Shown here: positions 24,305 through 33,219 of the stretch, one piece after another
How the letters are laid out: each line of letters starts with the position of its first letter
Position numbering within the stretch: the stretch's first letter is position 1
NCBI RefSeq assembly: GCF_009759665.1
Contig: NZ_WQNE01000014.1
Coordinates: 1 to 64,000 of the forward strand
Reading direction: 5' to 3'
From: Bradyrhizobium cajani
GTDB lineage: Bacteria > Pseudomonadota > Alphaproteobacteria > Rhizobiales > Xanthobacteraceae
Length of the DNA: 64,000 bases
Made by a program: the position numbers and the translations under genes
The notes under the pieces: model-generated
Seen by the model: the letters and a program-made list of their open reading frames with translations, nothing else
Told to the model about the DNA's origin: nothing
Databases searched by the model: none

Positions 24305-25240
24305 ATGGGGATCCGACGATCAGATTCGGTATTGCGGGCCGCGCGCGGTGTTGCGGCAGCCGCGACCTGCCTCGCGCTCGCCAATTGCGCCTCGTCCAAC
24401 AAGTTCGCCAGCCGCGTCGATCCGAAATACGGCGTGTCCTCGAGCCCCCGGGTGGTGGCCTGGGGTGATCCGGTTCCGAAGGGCGGCGGCACCTACCGCG
24501 TCGGCAAGCCCTATGTGGTGGCCGGCCGGACCTACGTGCCGGAGGAGGACGTCAACTACCGCGCCGAGGGCATGGCGTCCTGGTACGGCGACGATTTCCA
24601 CGGCCGCCTGACCGCCAATGGCGAAGTGTTCGACATGACGTCGCTGACCGCGGCGCATCCGACCCTGCCGATGCCGTCCTATGCGCGGGTGACCAACGTG
24701 TCGAACGGCAAGTCGCTGATCGTGCGCGTCAACGACCGCGGGCCCTATCACGGCAACCGGCTCATCGATGTCTCGAACAAGGCCGCCGAACTCCTTGAAT
24801 TCAAAGGCAATGGCGTCGCCAAGGTCCGCGTCGAATATGTCGGCCGCGCGCCGCTCGAAGGCTCCGACGACCGCCAGCTGATGGCCACCCTGCGTACCGG
24901 GATTCCGGCGCCGTCGCCCTCGATGGTGCGCGTCGCTTCGGCGAAGCCCTTCGTGCCCGAGCTGCCGTCATCGACCCGCGGCGCCATTCGTGGCGAAGTC
25001 CCGATGCCGGAGGGGCGGCCCTACAATCTCGGCAACACCTCCGCCGACATGGCCTCGCTCAATGCGACCTCGGAAATGTCGGCCTCGAGCCGCGGCCGGA
25101 GCCGGGCGCTCCAGAACGCCCGCGCGGTGTCCTATGACGAGGACGGCCGCTACGCGACCGAGAGCGCGTCGTCGGCCGCCAATGCCTCGGACGGCGCGGC
25201 CGAGGCCCGCAGCATCCTGAGCGGCCGCGGCCTCTACTGA
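24305..25240 (+). CDS. rlpA: RlpA-like septal/cell-wall lipoprotein
   Basis: This 311-residue lipoprotein has a lipobox LALANC with Cys28, so it should be anchored in the outer membrane. Residues about 85-185 carry the double-psi beta-barrel of RlpA: GMASWYGDDFHGRLTANGE, LPMPSYARVTN and VRVNDRGPYHGNRLIDVS. In Pseudomonas, RlpA cleaves naked glycan strands at the septum. The C-terminal third is low-complexity and lacks a SPOR domain, so recruitment to the septum may differ from the classic protein. The start is the ATG before the lipoprotein signal; more upstream starts lack a signal. Its 3' end overlaps the convergent hydrolase by 7 nt. Confidence 0.85.
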   Translation: MGIRRSDSVLRAARGVAAAATCLALANCASSNKFASRVDPKYGVSSSPRVVAWGDPVPKGGGTYRVGKPYVVAGRTYVPEEDVNYRAEGMASWYGDDFHGRLTANGEVFDMTSLTAAHPTLPMPSYARVTNVSNGKSLIVRVNDRGPYHGNRLIDVSNKAAELLEFKGNGVAKVRVEYVGRAPLEGSDDRQLMATLRTGIPAPSPSMVRVASAKPFVPELPSSTRGAIRGEVPMPEGRPYNLGNTSADMASLNATSEMSASSRGRSRALQNARAVSYDEDGRYATESASSAANASDGAAEARSILSGRGLY

Positions 25241-26190
25241 GCCGCGTTCTCCCGCAGGAAGCTCACCAGCGCAGCGTTCACCTCGTCGGGCCGTTCCTGC
25301 TGCACCCAATGGCCGGCCCCCTCGATGATCAGCTTGCGCTTGAGATTGGGGAGCACGCGCTCCAGCTCGTTGACCCGCTTGGACCCGATCAGGCCGGTGA
25401 TCACCGCGTCTTTCGAACCCGCGATGAAGAGGGAGGGCTGGTGGATCTGCGCGTCCTGCCAGGGCGCCGTCAGCTCCCAATTGCGGTCGATGTTGCGGTA
25501 CCAGTTCAGTCCGCCGCGGAAGCCGGACTTGCGGAAGCTTTCGGTGAAATAGGCCAGGTCAGCCGCGCTCAGCCAGCCGGGCAAAGGCTCCTCGGAGGTG
25601 GCGTGGCCGAGAAAGCCCTTGCCCTCCTGCACGAACATGGCCGCGGTCGGGTCGGCGAGGCCGCGTCCGCCGAGCACAATGCGCATAGTGCGGGCAACGT
25701 CGCGCTCGAGCTCGGCCTCGGCGACGCCTGGCGCCTGGAAGTACTGCCAGTAGAAATTGGTGACGCCGCCATGGCGTAACAGGTCGAGCGGCTTGCCGCG
25801 GCCACGGAACGGCGGCGGCACGCTCAGGCCCGCCACCGCGGTGAAGATGTCGGGCCGGAACAGCGCCGCGTGCCAGGCGACCGGCGCGCCCCAGTCGTGG
25901 CCGACCACCATCGCCTTGGTCTCGCCGAGCGCCTGCACCAGGCCAACGACGTCACCGACCGTGTCGAAGATCGAGTAGGCCGTCACGTCCGGCGGCGCCG
26001 AGCTCTGGCCGTAGCCGCGCATGTCGGGGGCGACCACGTGAAAGCCGGCGGCCGCCAGCGCCGGGATCTGGTGGCGCCACGAATAGGAGAGTTCCGGCCA
26101 GCCATGGCACAGCACCACCAGCGGTCCCTGGCCGGCTTCGCGGACGAAGAGTTCGATCCCGTTGGCGGTGATCACGCGGGTGGAAGACAT
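25234..26190 (-). CDS. Alpha/beta hydrolase, epoxide-hydrolase-like
   Basis: This 318-residue cytoplasmic hydrolase carries the epoxide hydrolase pattern. HGWPE near 29-33 is the oxyanion HGxP region, APDMRGYGQSS follows, and Asp99 in GHDWG is the predicted nucleophile. An Asp in the SKDAV segment and the His in GAGHWVQQE near the C-terminus would complete the triad. Tyr residues in the lid (YWQYF, WYRNI) could activate an epoxide. Haloalkane dehalogenases share the fold, but the HGxP-Tyr layout favours epoxide hydrolase. The substrate is unknown. Confidence 0.85.
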   Translation of the reverse strand: MSSTRVITANGIELFVREAGQGPLVVLCHGWPELSYSWRHQIPALAAAGFHVVAPDMRGYGQSSAPPDVTAYSIFDTVGDVVGLVQALGETKAMVVGHDWGAPVAWHAALFRPDIFTAVAGLSVPPPFRGRGKPLDLLRHGGVTNFYWQYFQAPGVAEAELERDVARTMRIVLGGRGLADPTAAMFVQEGKGFLGHATSEEPLPGWLSAADLAYFTESFRKSGFRGGLNWYRNIDRNWELTAPWQDAQIHQPSLFIAGSKDAVITGLIGSKRVNELERVLPNLKRKLIIEGAGHWVQQERPDEVNAALVSFLRENAAQ

Positions 26191-26343
26191 CGCTTTTCCG
26201 CCTTGTTTCAGGGATTTGGTCGAGAAACATGAGATGTCACGATAGGGGCGTGGCCAGAATCATGCAATCTCGGGGGCCGGCGGCCAGCGTCGTGTTGTTC
26301 GTGCCGGTTCCAACTGTTAGAACGCCGCTCTCAGGGCTTGGCC

Positions 26344-27606
26344 ATGGCATTTCGTCTTGTTTCGCTCCGTCGTACCCGGTTCACGGCCGGAGCGCTGGTG
26401 CGCGGGCTGATCGCAACGGCGCTGGTGGCGAGCATCGGCTGGGGTGGGGCGCTCTACGCCGCCAACCAGAGTGTCCAGGGCGCCAAGAAGACGGAAGATG
26501 CCGGTTTCGATGGCGACGCCCCCACCGCGATCCTGATCGAGGCCTCCTCAGGCAGCGTGTTGTTCGAGAAAAACGCTGACGAGCTGCGCGCACCCTCCAG
26601 CATGATGAAGCTGATGACGGCGGAGGTGATCTTCAACGCCGTCAAGAAGGGCGACATCAAGCTCACCGACGAATACCGGATCAGCGAGAATGCCTGGCGC
26701 CGGGGCGGGGCGCCCTCGGGCGGCTCGACCATGTTCGCTGCCATCAACAGCAAGGTCTCGGTCGACGATCTCCTGCATGGTGCGATCATCCAGAGCGGCA
26801 ATGACGCCTGCATCGCGCTTGCCGAAGCCATGGCGGGCAATGAGCGGATCTTCGCGGCCGACTTCATGACCAAGCGCGCGCGCGAACTCGGCCTCGTCAA
26901 ATCAACCTTCGCCAACTCCAACGGCTTGCCCGATCCCGGCAACAAGATGACGGTGCGCGAGCTCGGCATCCTCGCCCGCCATATCATCCTGGACTTCCCC
27001 GAATTCTACAAACTGTTCGGCGAGAAGGAGTTCACCTGGAACAAGATCCGCCAGCCCAACCGCAATCCGCTGCTCAACTCGATGGAAGGCGCCGACGGCC
27101 TGAAGACCGGCTACACCAAGGAAGGCGGCTACGGCATGGTCGGCTCTGCGGTGCAGAACGGGACGCGGCTGATCGTGGTCGTCAACGGCCTTGACGACCC
27201 CGAAGACCGCGCCACGGAAGCCAGGAAGATGCTGGAATGGGGCTTCCGCAATTTCGAGACCCGCACCCTGATGGCGGCCGAGCAACCCGTCGGCTACGCC
27301 AAGGTGTTCGGCGGCGAGAGCCGCTCGGTGAAGCTCGTCGCCAAGACGCCCGTGAAGGTGATGGTGCACAAGAACGGCAGCGACAAGCTGATCGCCCGCA
27401 TCGTCTATAGCGGCCCGGTGCGCGCGCCGGTGGAGGCCGGCCAGCGGGTCGGCGTGGTCAAGGTCTGGCGCAGCGGCAACATCGCGGTGGAGACGCCGGT
27501 CTATGCCGCCGAAGCGGTCGGCACCGGCTCGACCATGCGCCGCGCGATCGACGGCGCCAGCGAGCTCGTGATTGGCATGTTCCGCGCAGGCGCCGAGAAG
27601 CTCTGA
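26344..27606 (+). CDS. D-alanyl-D-alanine carboxypeptidase (PBP5/6-like)
   Basis: This 420-residue penicillin-binding protein trims the terminal D-Ala of peptidoglycan pentapeptides. The catalytic motifs of the S11 family are complete: S86-M-M-K89, S151-G-N153 and K254-T-G. A hydrophobic N-terminal segment (about 20-42) serves as signal or anchor. The C-terminal part (about 290-385) fits the PBP5 C-terminal beta domain, followed by an amphipathic end (ELVIGMFRAGAEKL) that may associate with the membrane. The ATG at 26344 was preferred over TTG two codons earlier. tmk starts 2 nt after its stop, so the genes from here to the MBL-fold gene may form one transcript. Confidence 0.9.
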   Translation: MAFRLVSLRRTRFTAGALVRGLIATALVASIGWGGALYAANQSVQGAKKTEDAGFDGDAPTAILIEASSGSVLFEKNADELRAPSSMMKLMTAEVIFNAVKKGDIKLTDEYRISENAWRRGGAPSGGSTMFAAINSKVSVDDLLHGAIIQSGNDACIALAEAMAGNERIFAADFMTKRARELGLVKSTFANSNGLPDPGNKMTVRELGILARHIILDFPEFYKLFGEKEFTWNKIRQPNRNPLLNSMEGADGLKTGYTKEGGYGMVGSAVQNGTRLIVVVNGLDDPEDRATEARKMLEWGFRNFETRTLMAAEQPVGYAKVFGGESRSVKLVAKTPVKVMVHKNGSDKLIARIVYSGPVRAPVEAGQRVGVVKVWRSGNIAVETPVYAAEAVGTGSTMRRAIDGASELVIGMFRAGAEKL

Positions 27607-27608
27607 CC

Positions 27609-28295
27609 ATGAGTGAGAACGCGGTACAGCGGCGGTCCGGACGCGGACGCTTCATCACCTTCGAAGGCGGCGAGGGGGCGGGCAAGTCGACTCAGATCAA
27701 GAAGCTCGCCGACCGGCTCAATGCGGCCAGGATGCGGACCCTCGTCACGCGCGAGCCGGGCGGCTCGCCGGGCGCCGAGATCATGCGCCACCTGGTGCTG
27801 CCGGGGATGGGCAAGCTGCTGGGACCCGAAGCCGAGACGCTGCTGTTTGCCGCTGCCCGCGACGATCATGTCCGCACCGTGATCCAGCCCGCGCTCAATC
27901 GCGGCGCCTGGGTGCTGTGCGACCGCTTCGCCGACTCGACGCGGGCCTATCAGGGCAGCCTTGGCCGGGTGCCGATGGGGCTGATCAACGCCATGCAGCG
28001 GGTCACGATCGGCGATCTCAAGCCCGACCTCACCATCATCCTCGACCTGCCGGTCGAGATCGGCTTGCAGCGCGCCGCCGCGCGTCGCGGCAACGGCACG
28101 CCTGACAGGTTCGAGGGTGAGAACCTCAAGTTCCACCAGGGTTTGCGCGAGGCTTATCGCAAGATCGCCGCGGAAGAACCTGAGCGCTGCGTGCTGATCG
28201 ACGCCAATTCCGATCCTGACACCGTCGCAGGACGGGTCTGGACCGCGCTGCGCGAGCGTCTCCTTCCCACGCCTGCATCGGTGATCTCGGCATGA
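27609..28295 (+). CDS. tmk: Thymidylate kinase
   Basis: This 228-residue kinase phosphorylates dTMP to dTDP. The P-loop FEGGEGAGKST is at about residues 18-28. TREPGG, the CDRFADST segment and the LID-like RGNGTPDRFEGE region are all present. It starts 2 nt after the carboxypeptidase stop and overlaps holB by 4 nt. The tmk-holB pairing is common in bacteria. Confidence 0.95.
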   Translation: MSENAVQRRSGRGRFITFEGGEGAGKSTQIKKLADRLNAARMRTLVTREPGGSPGAEIMRHLVLPGMGKLLGPEAETLLFAAARDDHVRTVIQPALNRGAWVLCDRFADSTRAYQGSLGRVPMGLINAMQRVTIGDLKPDLTIILDLPVEIGLQRAAARRGNGTPDRFEGENLKFHQGLREAYRKIAAEEPERCVLIDANSDPDTVAGRVWTALRERLLPTPASVISA

Positions 28296-29338
28296 GCCCG
28301 CGTCAGACCGAGCGCGAAACTGCCATCCCGCATCCGCGCGAGACCTCGCTTCTGTTCGGGCATCGTGAGGCCGAGACGGCGCTGCTGACGGCCTATCGCA
28401 GCGGGCGCATCCCGCATGCCTGGCTGATCGGTGGGCCGCAAGGGATCGGCAAGGCGACGTTGGCCTATCGCATGGCGCGCTTCGTGCTCGCCCACGGCCA
28501 GCCGCTGGCACCTGCGGTGCAGAGCGCCGAAAACCTCGCGATCGATCCTGACGATGCCGTGGCGCGGCAGGTTGCGGCGAGCTCGCATGGCGGCCTCTTG
28601 ACGCTGGAGCGCACCGCCAACGACCGCGGCGTGATGCGCACCGTCATCACCGTCGACGAGACGCGCGAGACCATCGCCTTCTTCGGCTCGACGGCAGCGG
28701 CCGAAGGCTGGCGCGTCTGCATCGTCGACACCGTCGATGAGCTCAATCCGAACGCGGCCAACGCGCTTCTGAAAATTCTCGAAGAGCCGCCGCAGCAATC
28801 GCTGTTTCTGCTGGTGAGCCACGCGCCCGCGCGGGTGCTCGCCACGATCCAGTCCCGCTGTCGCAAGCTGCGCCTGCGCGCGCTTTCAACCGACGAGGTT
28901 GTCGGTGCTGCGGCCGCAGCCGCCGACCTCGATGCGAATGATCCCGCGCTGCACGAGGCGGCGGAGGCCTCGGAGGGCAGCGTCGCGCGGGCGCTGACGC
29001 TGCTCGGCGGCGATGCGCTCAAGCTCCAGCAGCGGACCGCAGCGCTGCTCGCGCGCCTGCCGCAGGTCGATCCGCGCGAACTGCACACGCTCGGCGATTC
29101 GCTCGGCACCAGCGACCGCGTCGCGCTTGCGGCCTTCATCGACGGCATCGACCGCTGGATTGCGGAACGCCTGCATGCGGACGAAGCCAATGCCAACCAG
29201 AACCTGCCGCGCCTTGCGCGCCTAGCTGAGGTATGGGAAAAGATCGTCCGCGCCGCGCGCGACACCGAAACCTACAATCTGGAGCGCAAGCCCTTGGTTT
29301 TCTCGGTGTTCGGCTGGCTGGCGGACGCAACGCGCTAG
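28292..29338 (+). CDS. holB: DNA polymerase III subunit delta'
   Basis: This 348-residue clamp-loader subunit carries LLFGHREAETALLTAYRSGR and HAWLIGGPQGIGKATLAYRMA at the N-terminus. NAANALLKILEEPP and FLLVSHAPARVLATIQSRCR (the SRC region) are the usual HolB landmarks. The Walker-like G-x-x-G-x-G-K is intact here. The start overlaps the tmk stop (ATGA). A palindromic intergenic element follows the stop. Confidence 0.93.
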   Translation: MSPRQTERETAIPHPRETSLLFGHREAETALLTAYRSGRIPHAWLIGGPQGIGKATLAYRMARFVLAHGQPLAPAVQSAENLAIDPDDAVARQVAASSHGGLLTLERTANDRGVMRTVITVDETRETIAFFGSTAAAEGWRVCIVDTVDELNPNAANALLKILEEPPQQSLFLLVSHAPARVLATIQSRCRKLRLRALSTDEVVGAAAAAADLDANDPALHEAAEASEGSVARALTLLGGDALKLQQRTAALLARLPQVDPRELHTLGDSLGTSDRVALAAFIDGIDRWIAERLHADEANANQNLPRLARLAEVWEKIVRAARDTETYNLERKPLVFSVFGWLADATR

Positions 29339-29339
29339 A

Positions 29340-29384
29340 GCATGATCCGGAAAAGTGTGGAGCGGTTTTCCGGAAGGATCATGC
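29340..29384. repeat. REP-like palindromic element
   Basis: GCATGATCC at 29340-29348 pairs with GGATCATGC at 29376-29384. Inside it CCGGAAAA pairs with TTTTCCGG. I recall this CATGATCCGGAAAAGTG...TTTTCCGG form as a frequent intergenic palindrome in Bradyrhizobium and related genomes. It lies between holB and metG, where it could also act as a transcription or mRNA-stability signal. Confidence 0.75.
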
Positions 29385-29447
29385 GCAAAACAACAACCTA
29401 ACGCAGGTTCGTTTCCAAATTTTGAGAAGCCGATAAAGGAATTCGTC

Positions 29448-31439
29448 GTGGCAACGCGAGCTAAGAAAACCGTCAAACGCAAGAGCGGCAAGAAAGCTGC
29501 GAAGAAGCCTGCGAAAAAGGCCGTGAAGGCGCGCGCGCCCAAGGCTGCCAAGAAGGCCGGGACCAGGAAGACCGGGACCAAGCAGGCCGGGAAGAAGGCG
29601 AAGAAAGCTGCCGCCAAGAAGGGCGTGAAGAAGAGTGCAGCGAAGACGGTGAAGAAGGCGAAAAAGGCCGGCAAGAAGGCTGCGAAGAAGCAGGTCATCG
29701 CCAAGAACACTTCGAAGACGAAGGCCGCGCGCCAGCCAGCCAAAGGTCCGGCAAAGAAGGCAAGCGTGGTTGCGCCGCCGGCTGCTGTCGTCGCTCCGCC
29801 GAAAGCGGTGAAGCCTAGGGTGTCGAAACCTGCGACGCCGCGTGCGCCGAAGCCTGTCGCGGCTCCACAAGCCGCAGCGCCTGCCGTGGCTCCCGCGCGC
29901 GACAACGTCTTCTACCTCACGACCGCGATCGCCTATCCCAATGGCAGCCCGCATATCGGCCACGCCTATGAGGCGATCGCGACCGACGTGCTGGCGCGCT
30001 TTGCACGGCTCGACGGCAAGGACGTGTTCTTCCTGACCGGCACCGACGAGCACGGTCAAAAAATGGTTCAGACGGCGGCCGGTGAGAAAATGGCCGTCTC
30101 CGCGCTGGCGACCCGCAATGCCGGCCGCTTCAAGCAGATGGACGAGCGTCTGAACGTGTCGTTCGACCGCTTCATCCGGACCACCGAAGAGCAGCATCAT
30201 CGCTCCAGCCAGGAGATCTGGCGACGCATGGAAGCGAACGGGGACATCTATGCCGACACCTATGCCGGCTGGTATTCCGTGCGCGACGAGGCGTACTACG
30301 CCGAGGACGAGACGCGCCTGAACGACGACGGCGTGCGCCTCGGTCCGCAAGGCACGCCGGTCGAATGGGTCGAGGAGAAAAGCTATTTCTTCCGCCTGTC
30401 GGCCTATCAGGACAAGCTGCTCAAGCTCTATGCGGATCATCCCGATTTCATCGGCCCGGACGCGCGCCGCAACGAGGTGACGAGCTTCGTGCGCGGCGGC
30501 CTGCGCGATCTCTCGATCTCGCGCACCACCTTCGATTGGGGCGTGAAGGTGCCCGGCGACGAAGAGCACGTGATGTATGTCTGGGTCGACGCGCTGACCA
30601 ACTACATCACCGGCGTCGGCTTCCCTGACGAAGACGACAAGAACTGGCGCTATTGGCCGGCGGACGTGCACATCATCGGCAAGGACATCATCCGCTTCCA
30701 CGCGGTGTACTGGCCGGCATTCCTGATGTCGGCCGGCATTGCGCTGCCGAAGCGGGTCTATGCCCACGGCTTCCTGTTCAGCAGAGGCGAGAAGATGTCG
30801 AAGTCGGTCGGCAACGTCGTCGATCCCTTCAACCTCGCCGACCAGTATGGCGTCGACCAGATGCGCTATTTCTTCCTGCGCGAGGTGCCGTTCGGACAGG
30901 ACGGCAACTACAGCCACGAAGCCATCGTCGCGCGCATCAATGCCGATCTCGCCAACGATCTCGGCAATCTCGCGCAGCGCTCGCTGTCGATGATCGCAAA
31001 ACAGCTCGGCGGCGTGCTGCCCGAGCCTGGCGAGTTCAGCGACAACGACAAGGCGATCCTGGCGATGGCCGACGGCATGATTGCCGCGTCACGCGAGGCC
31101 ATGGCGACGCAGCAGATCCATCACTGGCTCAACGCCGTGTGGGCCGTGGTCGCGGAGGCCAACCGCTATTTCGCGGGCGAGGCGCCGTGGGCGCTGGCGA
31201 AGACCGATCCTGCCAGGCAAAAGACGGTGCTCTATGTCACCGCCGAGGTCGTGCGCCAGATCGCGATCCTGGCCCAGCCCGCGATGCCGACCGCCTCGGG
31301 ATTGCTGCTCGACAGTCTCGGAATCCCCGAGGGCGAGCGCAGCTTCGCCATGCTCGGCGGCGCCAAGCGCATTGCGCCTGGCTCGACCTTGCCGGCGCCG
31401 ACGCCGGCGTTCCCGCGCTACATCGAGCCGGCGGCCTGA
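29448..31439 (+). CDS. metG: Methionyl-tRNA synthetase with lysine-rich N-terminal tail
   Basis: This 663-residue protein charges tRNA-Met. From about residue 150 it is a normal synthetase: FYLTTAIAYPNGSPHIGHAY (HIGH motif), TGTDEHG, and GEKMSKSVGN (KMSKS motif). The C-terminus stops after the anticodon-binding domain; no tRNA-binding tail is seen. Before this lie about 150 residues of Lys/Ala/Pro repeats (KKAAKKPAKKAV, KKAKKAGKKAAKK), like the histone H1 tail. The GTG at 29448 follows AAGGA at 8 nt and gives a tail that begins ATRAKKTVK. Frame is continuous from tail to catalytic core. Upstream and downstream genes share the direction. Confidence 0.95.
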   Translation: MATRAKKTVKRKSGKKAAKKPAKKAVKARAPKAAKKAGTRKTGTKQAGKKAKKAAAKKGVKKSAAKTVKKAKKAGKKAAKKQVIAKNTSKTKAARQPAKGPAKKASVVAPPAAVVAPPKAVKPRVSKPATPRAPKPVAAPQAAAPAVAPARDNVFYLTTAIAYPNGSPHIGHAYEAIATDVLARFARLDGKDVFFLTGTDEHGQKMVQTAAGEKMAVSALATRNAGRFKQMDERLNVSFDRFIRTTEEQHHRSSQEIWRRMEANGDIYADTYAGWYSVRDEAYYAEDETRLNDDGVRLGPQGTPVEWVEEKSYFFRLSAYQDKLLKLYADHPDFIGPDARRNEVTSFVRGGLRDLSISRTTFDWGVKVPGDEEHVMYVWVDALTNYITGVGFPDEDDKNWRYWPADVHIIGKDIIRFHAVYWPAFLMSAGIALPKRVYAHGFLFSRGEKMSKSVGNVVDPFNLADQYGVDQMRYFFLREVPFGQDGNYSHEAIVARINADLANDLGNLAQRSLSMIAKQLGGVLPEPGEFSDNDKAILAMADGMIAASREAMATQQIHHWLNAVWAVVAEANRYFAGEAPWALAKTDPARQKTVLYVTAEVVRQIAILAQPAMPTASGLLLDSLGIPEGERSFAMLGGAKRIAPGSTLPAPTPAFPRYIEPAA

Positions 31440-31452
31440 GGACGTTCGCGCG

Positions 31453-32229
31453 ATGCTGGTCGACAGTCACTGCCATCTGGATTTTCCGGACTTTGCGGAA
31501 GATCTCGACGGGATCGTGTCGCGTGCCCGCGCCGCCGGCATCGGGCGCATGGTCACGATCTCGACGCGGGTGCGGCGGCTGAACCAGCTCCTGGCCATCG
31601 CCGAGCGCTATGACGACGTCTATTGCTCGGTCGGCACCCATCCGCACAATGCGGACGAGGAGGACGGCATCGCGCCGGACGAGCTGATCGCGTTGACGCA
31701 GCATCCCAAGGTCGTCGCGCTCGGCGAAGCCGGGCTCGATTATTTCTACGACAACGGCTCGCCGGAGGCGCAGGCGAGGGGCTTCCGCGCCCACATCGCC
31801 GCCGCCCGCGCGACCGGCCTGCCGCTGGTGATCCACACCCGCGAGGCAGACGAGGACTGCGCCCGCATCCTCGAGGAGGAGGCCGCGAAGGGGCCGTTCC
31901 GCGCCGTGCTGCATTGTTACACCGGCGGACGCGAGCTGGCACTGAAGGCGGTGTCGCTCGGGCTCTATATCGGCTTCACGGGCATCCTGACCTTCAAGAA
32001 GTCGGAAGCCCTGCGCGCGCTCGCGGCCGAACTGCCGTCGGACCGTATTCTGGTTGAAACAGACTCGCCCTATCTTGCGCCCGGCAGGTTCCGGGGCAAA
32101 CGCAACGAGCCGGCCTATGTAGTCGAGGTCGCCAAGGTGCTCGCCGAGACGCGCGGCGTGTCGCTCGAGGAGATCTCACGCCAAACAAGCGAAAACTTCT
32201 TCCGCCTGTTCGCCAAGGTGAAAGCTTGA
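31453..32229 (+). CDS. TatD family metal-dependent deoxyribonuclease
   Basis: This 258-residue hydrolase carries the TatD landmarks: MLVDSHCHLDF, VGTHPHNA, LGEAGLDYFYD, VIHTREA, HCYTGG and LVETDSPYLAP. The His, Glu and Asp residues would bind two metals. Family members are 3'-5' exonucleases acting on DNA or RNA. The start is 13 nt after metG; an upstream in-frame start lies inside metG and was rejected. Confidence 0.92.
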   Translation: MLVDSHCHLDFPDFAEDLDGIVSRARAAGIGRMVTISTRVRRLNQLLAIAERYDDVYCSVGTHPHNADEEDGIAPDELIALTQHPKVVALGEAGLDYFYDNGSPEAQARGFRAHIAAARATGLPLVIHTREADEDCARILEEEAAKGPFRAVLHCYTGGRELALKAVSLGLYIGFTGILTFKKSEALRALAAELPSDRILVETDSPYLAPGRFRGKRNEPAYVVEVAKVLAETRGVSLEEISRQTSENFFRLFAKVKA

Positions 32230-32242
32230 GACTGGGAGCCGC

Positions 32243-33040
32243 ATGACGCTGACGCTGACCATCCTGGGCTGCGGCTCCTCCGCCGGCGTGCCGCGCCCGG
32301 CGCTCGGCTGGGGTGCCTGCGACCCCAACAATCCCAAGAACCGCCGCCGCCGCTGCTCGCTGCTGGTCGAGCAGGCCGGCGAGCACGGCACGACGCGGAT
32401 CGTCATCGACACCTCGCCTGACCTGCGCGAACAGCTCATCGACGCCAATGTCGATCACATCGACGCGGTCTTCCTGACCCACGAGCATGCCGACCAGACC
32501 CACGGCATGGACGATCTGCGCTCGGTCGTGCTGCACATGCGCAAGCGTATTCCGACCTATTTCAATCAGTCGACCGCCAAGGACATCATGGCGCGGTTCT
32601 CCTATTGCTTCATTTCGCCGGAGGGCAGCGACTATCCACCGATCCTGACGCGACATTCAATCGAGGCGGGCGAGAGCCAGACCATCCTGGGCAAGGGCGG
32701 CGCGGTGGGGATGACCGCCTTCCTGGTGCAACATGGCCAGATCCCCGCGCTCGGCTATCGCATCGGCAACGCGGCCTATACGCCTGACCTCAACGATATC
32801 CCGCGCGAGAGCTGGGGCGCGCTGGAACATCTCGATCTCTGGATCGTCGACGGGCTGCGCTACACCAGCCATTCCAGCCATTTCAGCATCAAGGACGCGC
32901 TGTCCTGGATCGAGCGCTTCAAGCCGAAGCGCGCCGTCATCACCAACATGACCGCGGATGTCGACTACGAGGTGATCCGGCAATCGCTGCCATCTGGCGT
33001 TGTGCCGGCCTATGACGGCATGCGGCTCGAGACGCACTGA
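32243..33040 (+). CDS. MBL-fold metal-dependent hydrolase (PhnP-like)
   Basis: This 265-residue protein has the metallo-beta-lactamase fold of the PhnP/RNase Z-like group. ILGCGSSAGVPRP starts the fold. DTSPDLREQL, THEHADQTHGMDDLR (the HxHxDH metal motif) and later SHSSHFS are present. PhnP is a cyclic phosphodiesterase, so a phosphodiester substrate is likely. It follows tatD by 13 nt; the tatD-MBL pairing is common in alphaproteobacteria. Confidence 0.88.
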   Translation: MTLTLTILGCGSSAGVPRPALGWGACDPNNPKNRRRRCSLLVEQAGEHGTTRIVIDTSPDLREQLIDANVDHIDAVFLTHEHADQTHGMDDLRSVVLHMRKRIPTYFNQSTAKDIMARFSYCFISPEGSDYPPILTRHSIEAGESQTILGKGGAVGMTAFLVQHGQIPALGYRIGNAAYTPDLNDIPRESWGALEHLDLWIVDGLRYTSHSSHFSIKDALSWIERFKPKRAVITNMTADVDYEVIRQSLPSGVVPAYDGMRLETH

Positions 33041-33219
33041 ACCCGCAGTGGAAATTGCGGTGCAACACGGCATACTCCTTGCTTACGCCGGCCCCATCAT
33101 GTTGATCTAACGTCTGAAAGACAGGGCGCCGGGCAAGGGCGATATTCAAGCAGAACCGGCAGCGCCTGTTGTGCGATCGCCGGGCCGGTTGAATCGCCGC
33201 GTGTGAGGATGGGATCGCG

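Noticed and set aside
29448..29900. Lysine-rich tail as a separate histone-like gene
   Set aside because: There is no stop or new start with a ribosome binding site between the tail and the synthetase core, so it is treated as one protein.
29379..30917. Minus-strand frame of 512 codons opposite metG
   Set aside because: Its Leu/Arg-rich N-to-C composition is the complement of the Lys/Ala tail and synthetase; metG motifs are decisive for the plus strand.
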